From contig OY718803.1 in the NCBI GenBank assembly GCA_963070105.1, positions 2,772,507-2,836,506 on the forward strand: 64,000 nt of DNA. Reading direction: 5' to 3'. The position numbers were made by a program, and so were the translations under genes. The stretch's first letter is position 1, and every line of letters starts with the position of its first letter. Below, piece after piece: positions 60,472-64,000 of the stretch. The notes under the pieces are model-generated. The model was not told the origin of the DNA. It searched no databases and worked only from the letters and a program-made list of their open reading frames with translations. The stretch is from Litomosoides sigmodontis (Eukaryota > Nematoda > Chromadorea > Rhabditida > Onchocercidae).

Positions 60472-61679
60472 GTCTGTTCAATTCCAGCCAATGTGAAGCT
60501 CCAGGAATTAGCACCAAGTTTGACTGCTAACAAGACTCACAACTGCACCACCAGTTCAAGCTATACATAAAAGTTGAAAATTTACCCTCAGCAACTTTTC
60601 CGCTTGTTCAATCGAAACAAGATCAAGCATCATTTTATTCGAGGAAATCACTATGGAATGTTAAATGACTATAAGAGAAAAATTATCAGTTAGAGCAAAT
60701 TGCAAAAGTTCCGAAGTTGACCATCTCATATTCTGTCACAGCGTTAACAAGGAATACTTATGCTGCTCTTTCTCATTCATTTACATACTACATTACTCAT
60801 CAACCAGCGATTGAATGTAACAATCTCCGCTCAATCTTTACTAATTAAATAATTCCCAGAATGACATCACCCATTCGATAAGCATATTACTTCGTCTTCA
60901 TAGGTTGCCATTTAGTAATAGAACAAAAGTTGATAAATATTCCGGCATTACTCAAATGATATAAAGATTAGTGCAAAGGTTACTAATCTAAATTTCGTTT
61001 TTATTTTTCAAGAGAATTTGATGCTGAACATGTAGCGTTTCAACAAAATTCGAGAAATTGAAAAGAAACTTGCGGTAAATAAAAGTACAAATTATGAGAC
61101 TATATGTAAAACATACGAGGAAGATAATCCTGCGGTCACTAATAAGTGACTATTACATCAATGTACAGTACTTCCGAGTGCTAGCACAAATATATAACAT
61201 TGTTCCATTGTAAGCCATATTATAAAAGGAAATTTCTGACTTAGTTTAAAAATGAATATACCAGTAACGCGGTCAATCAAACTAAAAGCACAAACTAATG
61301 CAAAAGTACATCATACGAACTCCGAGAAAAACTAAAATGCTCAACTGTTTATCATTACGGAATTTGAAATCCTTCCTATACAAGCTCAAGGAATCAAAAT
61401 AAGTCAAAATGCATATAAAGTTTGATTTAAAATTACATGAAATTCAACATAATTTCCACTGCACTGATGATTATAGGCAACTATTGGTTGATAAAAAAAT
61501 ATTCAGCACTAATGCAAAATGTCAAAAATAAGCTGTAAGTGACACGAGATATTATGCGAAGCATGGAAGTTTGAAATGACAACCTACAAAAATTACAAAA
61601 TGATTCATGTGAATATCTCTTAAGGAACTGAAAGACATTTAAAAGAAAATACACTTTTGTAGTGAAACCATAAATACGA
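60472..61679. other. Spacer between MAEA stop and IER3IP1 start
   Basis: It should contain the MAEA 3' untranslated region and the IER3IP1 promoter. I see no coding sequence or repeat in it. Confidence 0.6.
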
Positions 61680-64000
61680 TTAAAGAACAAAAACACGAAC
61701 AAGTTGATTAGCGGGATAAATTTCCCCTGTTCTAGGGCAAATAATTTCCTCCGATGAATTAAGCAACTTCTCAATAGAGTTAGCACCATAAACATAACCA
61801 TTTGGTAGCATAAACGGCTCATTATCATCATCCATTGGTTCACCCGAATAAGCACACATCAGCCTGTAAATAGTATGTTGTATAGCCTTACTAAAAAGAT
61901 CATACAACATCAAGACCGTATTCCAGACAGATAATGTTGCCATATATTAGTCCACTGTAAAGTTTAACAATTTAACACAGTGAATAAAAAGAATTAACTG
62001 ATAAATAACATATGCTTTTGCCGAAAAAAGAAAAAAAATTCAAATATTATAGCGCAGCAATCTGCAATGAGTATAAGGCGTTTAATGTGATGCACAAAAA
62101 AAAAATCGGAGTATGAAGTTTAAAACCCAGTTTTAGATTTTCGGTTGTCAGTTAAAAACCGTTTTTTTCAGTTTTAATAAAACTGATTGTTTCATTCTGC
62201 ACCAGTCCGTCCATTTTCCTGACCACTATGTTTGTGACTAATGAAGCACCAAAATGAACTGACTACCCCCCTTCAAAAAATAAAGAAAAAGTGAGAACAA
62301 AGTAGCGAAAGTTATTTGTAAACACAATATTTAAAAATCGAACATATTCGGTAACTTACTTTGAATTAGAAACATGAGAATGAGGCAAGTCTTCCGCAAG
62401 CTCATGCATGTCAGGACGACAAGTTGGACAACGAGAATCTGGATCCGGATGACACTGTGGGCTTTTGTATGCTGACAATCCCATACATAGACATGCATTA
62501 AATGAGGAGTACTCCATCAGCTAAACAAATAAAATAAAACAACAATATCACGTGATGTAGAAAAGAAAGCTATGATCCGCTACATAATAACCACCACTGC
62601 ACAGTCAAGTTCACTAAAAGTTGAGCTGAATATTCTATCAACATCACACATTTGCAGTTCGATTCAATCTCCCCAATTAGCAGTGCAATTCTACTTCGCT
62701 ATGAATTAGATAAATAACCTTATACACACGAGCGTTTTCATGTTTGAACAATTCAATCAGTTGATACCAACGCTTTTCACTAAAATATTCGTCGTAAGCT
62801 CGGCTTTTGGACGGAATTCCGAAACCAATGAGACCCATAACCTTCAAGAAAGAACACTGAAAGCACAAAATTAACAACGGCTTTTTAATATGGAATATTG
62901 GAAACAACCCACGGTAAAGTTTCAGTTAAAATGAATTACATTCTTTCCTATTCGCAGCTAATCCTAAAAACTTCCAGATTTAATCACAAAAACATTAAGG
63001 TATAATACTCATCCCTATCTTCTCTCAGCATATGTCACTATAAGAGTGTGCAATTTGGTTCAACAAAAAATATAATTAGTTACTTTCACAACTTGTTCGC
63101 TCCATTGATCTTTCGATAAACTGGCCAAAAATTTTCGGGCGTAATGCACAGCCTCTAAACGTTTACCTGAAATGTAATTTTCTTTTCTTGTAAGATCTGT
63201 CACCTTATATAGACATGGTGGAATTAAAAATGTAATGCGATCAACAAGAGATAATTTTTTATTTCCCAAAAATGTTTTGAGAATTTTTGGTCCAAACTGA
63301 AGCTAGCTGAAAAGCGTGTGTGAACCATAAAAAAGTGCACCTCGCCGCACTAATTCAATGCAGTCCTGCAAGCGAACTGTGGTTTCTAGCGTGCTTTTCA
63401 AGCGACGCAACTTCGATTTGTTATCAGCAATCCATTCTAAGCATCGATCGGTTTCATGACGCGACAAGCTATCTTCTACCTGCAAACTCTACCGAAGAAA
63501 CTCATAACATACTGTTTTTTTTAATATTGATACTGTGGTAAACGTTATATACATGTATACATTTTATATTATATATAATAAAAAATAGTCAACAAATATA
63601 AATTCAAACAATGCGAGATTGGAAACTCGAAAGAGTGCCACTTACTTGCTTCGCAATCATGAAAACGGTTTTATTACACATGTCTTCTACATTCGCTTGC
63701 TCGGCTAACTTTTGCGCAGTTTCAAAATAACCTGAGCGCAGCAAATAATCGATAATCAAGCGACTAATGCGCTGACTACGCCAAGTTTCCTGCTTTGAAA
63801 CATCTGTTGTGTTAGCCTGAAAATTTATATCACCGCTTCTTAGTTTGAAACATCCACTAACTGTTTCCACCAACATTCAGCGCAAACAAATATGAACAAG
63901 TACTATTTAACCCATAAATATTTGATTTCTGAAGGCCATTTTGGAAATACATTGTAATAAACGAGAATATTTGGCGTTCCTTACTGATAAACCTTCTAAT
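61680..64000 (-). CDS. MAEA: MAEA, GID/CTLH E3 ubiquitin ligase subunit (5' partial)
   Basis: Exons in transcript order: 63816-63646, 63479-63341, 63166-63084, 62841-62719, 62520-62360, 61863-61680, all in phase, about 286 residues; an earlier exon probably ends at 63983 (LEGLS then GTAAGG). The order of domains is that of MAEA: LisH (RSQRISRLIIDYLLRSGYFE, then KLAEQANVEDM), CTLH (VEDSLSRHETDRCLEW with NKSKLRRLKSTLE), CRA (EAVHYARKFLASLSKDQW, YFSEKRWYQLIELFKHENAR, CMGLSAYKSPQC) and the C-terminal GID-type RING (CPTCRPDMHEL, LPHSHVSNSKLMC, MLPNGYVYGANSIEKL, ICPRTGEIYPA). MAEA pairs with RMND5 as the catalytic core of the CTLH ligase. The segment 63817-63870 stays open and weakly resembles the family's pre-LisH region, so the LisH exon may start further upstream than 63816. 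Confidence 0.95.

Overview
The window looks like nuclear DNA from an AT-rich metazoan, and a nematode fits best. The evidence is many short exons ending in TTTTCAG/TTTTAG acceptors, a cuticlin-type ZP protein, a nematode-like M14 carboxypeptidase, and 3' splice acceptors lying directly in front of several start codons. A transglutaminase is present, which model rhabditids lack, so a lineage outside that group (for example an early-branching one) is possible; I cannot name the species. There is no sign of bacterial, organellar or viral sequence.

Layout. 426-4421 (+): 3' part of a ZP-domain membrane protein. 4.4-24.8 kb: a gene-poor block packed with microsatellites, including an unbroken 1.36-kb ATT tract, a 480-bp inverted repeat and a cluster of GATA sites; one weak candidate exon lies near 23.1 kb. 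24.8-32.9 kb (-): an M14 metallocarboxypeptidase of at least 11 exons, with a 1-kb minisatellite grown out of one of its exon/intron junctions and a possible poly-Q C-terminal exon. 33-38.3 kb: spacer. 38.3-47.2 kb (+): a transglutaminase-fold protein of about 1436 residues in 15 exons, with a 716-residue N-terminal extension and serine where the catalytic cysteine should be. 48.1-48.3 kb (-): one candidate exon. 50.0-51.3 kb (+): a CDC42SE/SPEC small CRIB protein. 53.2-54.8 kb (-): a UPF0235 (C15orf40-like) protein. 55.6-58.4 kb (+): a helical protein with membrane-embedding stretches, perhaps perilipin-like. 59.9-60.5 kb (-): IER3IP1 (Yos1 family). 61.7-64.0 kb (-): MAEA, a subunit of the GID/CTLH ubiquitin ligase, running off the right edge.

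The genes do not form a pathway. They are housekeeping genes (MAEA, IER3IP1, UPF0235), a signalling adaptor (CDC42SE) and three secreted or matrix-related genes (ZP protein, carboxypeptidase, transglutaminase-like protein). All exon models were built by hand from splice sites, reading phase and remembered family patterns, with no transcript data. The most noteworthy items are the Cys-to-Ser transglutaminase with its long extension, and the carboxypeptidase intron in which ten copies of an exon end plus its 5' splice site are tandemly repeated.
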